Source: Rhodocyclales bacterium (lineage in GTDB: Bacteria > Pseudomonadota > Gammaproteobacteria > Burkholderiales > Rhodocyclaceae). Taken from it: a stretch of DNA of 8,674 nucleotides. The stretch spans positions 1 through 8,674 of the forward strand of contig JAIOPW010000078.1 of the NCBI GenBank assembly GCA_021413665.1, read 5' to 3'. The notes under the pieces are model-generated. The model had not been told where the DNA came from and searched no databases. It saw nothing but the letters and a program-made list of their open reading frames with translations. Position numbers and translations under genes: made by a program. This document shows, piece after piece, positions 7,956 through 8,674 of the stretch; position 1 is the stretch's first letter, and each line of letters opens with the position of its first letter.

Positions 7956-8007
7956 TAATATTCACTCCATCGCAGCAAAACACTCAACCCCACCAAGGAG
8001 CCACACC

Positions 8008-8577
8008 ATGAACGCCAGCCTGATCAACACCGCAGTCCAGCCCTTCAACGCCACCGCCTTCCACAACGGCAAGTTCGTCCCCGTCACCCAGGACGACCTC
8101 AAGGGCAAGTGGTCGGTCGTCTTCTTCTACCCGGCCGACTTCACCTTCGTCTGCCCGACCGAACTGGGCGACCTGGCCGATCACTACGCCACCTTCAAGG
8201 CCCTCGGCGTCGAGATCTACTCGGTATCGACCGACACCCACTTCACGCACAAGGCCTGGCACGACACCTCCGAGACCATCGGCAAGATCAAGTACCCGAT
8301 GATCGGCGATCCGACCGGCGCCATCACCCGCAACTTCGGCGTGATGATCGAGGAAGCCGGCCTGGCCGAGCGCGGCACTTTCGTCATCGACCCGCAGGGC
8401 AGGATCCAGATCATCGAGATCAACGCCGGCGGCATCGGCCGCGACGCCACCGAACTGCTGCGCAAGGTGCAGGCCGCCCAGTACGTCGCCAGCCGTCCGG
8501 GCGAAGTCTGCCCCGCCAAGTGGAAGGAAGGCGAAGCCACCCTGGCGCCATCCCTGGATCTGGTCGGCAAGATCTAA
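8008..8577 (+). CDS. ahpC: Alkyl hydroperoxide reductase subunit C, 2-Cys peroxiredoxin
   Basis: AhpC reduces hydrogen peroxide, organic peroxides and peroxynitrite in the cytoplasm. The 189-residue product is near the usual 187. The peroxidatic cysteine is C49 in FYPADFTFVCPTELGD and the resolving cysteine is C168 in GEVCPAKWKEG, so it is a typical 2-Cys enzyme acting as a dimer or decamer. Other family landmarks are YSVSTDTHFTHKAWH, MIGDPTGAITRNFGV and the C-terminal LAPSLDLVGKI tail, which resembles enterobacterial AhpC closely. A strong ribosome site, AAGGAG at 7995-8000, is 7 nt before the ATG. Codons are strongly biased to a few C-ending forms, as in highly expressed genes. An OxyR site and promoter precede it. 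No ahpF partner appears in the remaining 97 nt, so the reductant may be AhpF encoded elsewhere or further downstream, or another thiol system. Confidence 0.97.
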   Translation: MNASLINTAVQPFNATAFHNGKFVPVTQDDLKGKWSVVFFYPADFTFVCPTELGDLADHYATFKALGVEIYSVSTDTHFTHKAWHDTSETIGKIKYPMIGDPTGAITRNFGVMIEEAGLAERGTFVIDPQGRIQIIEINAGGIGRDATELLRKVQAAQYVASRPGEVCPAKWKEGEATLAPSLDLVGKI

Positions 8578-8591
8578 CCACCGCCCTACAA

Positions 8592-8618
8592 CCCGCCCCC
8601 ATAAAACCAGGGGGCGGG
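8592..8618 (+). terminator. Perfect GC hairpin after ahpC, possible terminator
   Basis: CCCGCCCCC (8592-8600) and GGGGGCGGG (8610-8618) pair perfectly over 9 bp around a 9-nt A-rich loop, starting 15 nt after the ahpC stop. The stem is strong, but it is followed by ATTGCAG rather than a T-run, so it may be an mRNA 3'-end stabiliser or need help to terminate. Confidence 0.55.
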
Positions 8619-8674
8619 ATTGCAGCGCCAAGCAGCGCCGAGCCACACGTTCCGCGTGCTTGCCAGTGCAATCC
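8617..8674 (+). repeat. Inverted repeat GGATTGCA/TGCAATCC at the window end
   Basis: GGATTGCA (8617-8624) is the exact reverse complement of TGCAATCC (8667-8674), the last 8 bases of the window, so the match may extend beyond it. Inside lie a direct repeat GCAGCGCC (8622-8629 and 8632-8639) and a small imperfect hairpin CACACG-TTC-CGCGTG (8644-8658). It could be a larger folded 3' structure or the edge of an intergenic repeat; no function is assigned. Confidence 0.35.

Overview
The window is GC-rich, tightly packed, all-plus-strand DNA, most likely from the chromosome of a betaproteobacterium. Rhodocyclales relatives (Azoarcus/Thauera type) are a guess from gene order and protein style, not a proven placement. 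The theme is iron acquisition at the cell envelope, followed by a peroxide-defence gene.

Layout. (1) 1-666 is the 3' part of an FTR1-family iron permease gene (ftrC-like). It is followed after 4 nt by an ftrD-like polyferredoxin gene (671-2066) that is broken: its reading frame changes at about 1385-1400. From memory of the family, a cysteine-rich iron-sulfur segment expected at that point also seems to be absent. In FtrABCD-type ferrous iron systems the P19-like and cupredoxin genes precede this pair, so they would lie left of the window. (2) 2178-4343 holds a small unrecognised gene (96 codons) and then tonB, exbB and exbD. The last three overlap or nearly abut and form the proton-motive-force machine that energises outer-membrane receptors. 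(3) 4427-7757 holds a TonB-dependent siderophore receptor and, 16 nt later, a DUF1513 protein with a probable Tat signal. (4) After a 249-bp gap comes ahpC (8008-8577), a typical 2-Cys peroxiredoxin. A near-consensus OxyR site lies upstream of it, and a GC-rich hairpin follows it.

How the parts fit. The receptor would bring a ferric chelate across the outer membrane using TonB-ExbB-ExbD, while the Ftr permease would take ferrous or re-oxidised iron across the inner membrane. The FtrD partner looks inactivated here unless the frame change is a sequence error. AhpC removes the peroxide that becomes dangerous when iron is abundant, and appears to be controlled separately by OxyR.

The least expected non-coding signal is a repeated leader element built from the tetranucleotide unit AGCC. 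It occurs just upstream of the small gene that opens the tonB cluster and again just upstream of the receptor gene, with similar placement relative to both start codons. No CRISPR array, tRNA, rRNA, insertion sequence or convincing Fur box was seen. I found no clear candidate for a wholly new system; the shared leader and the small gene beside tonB are the best leads.
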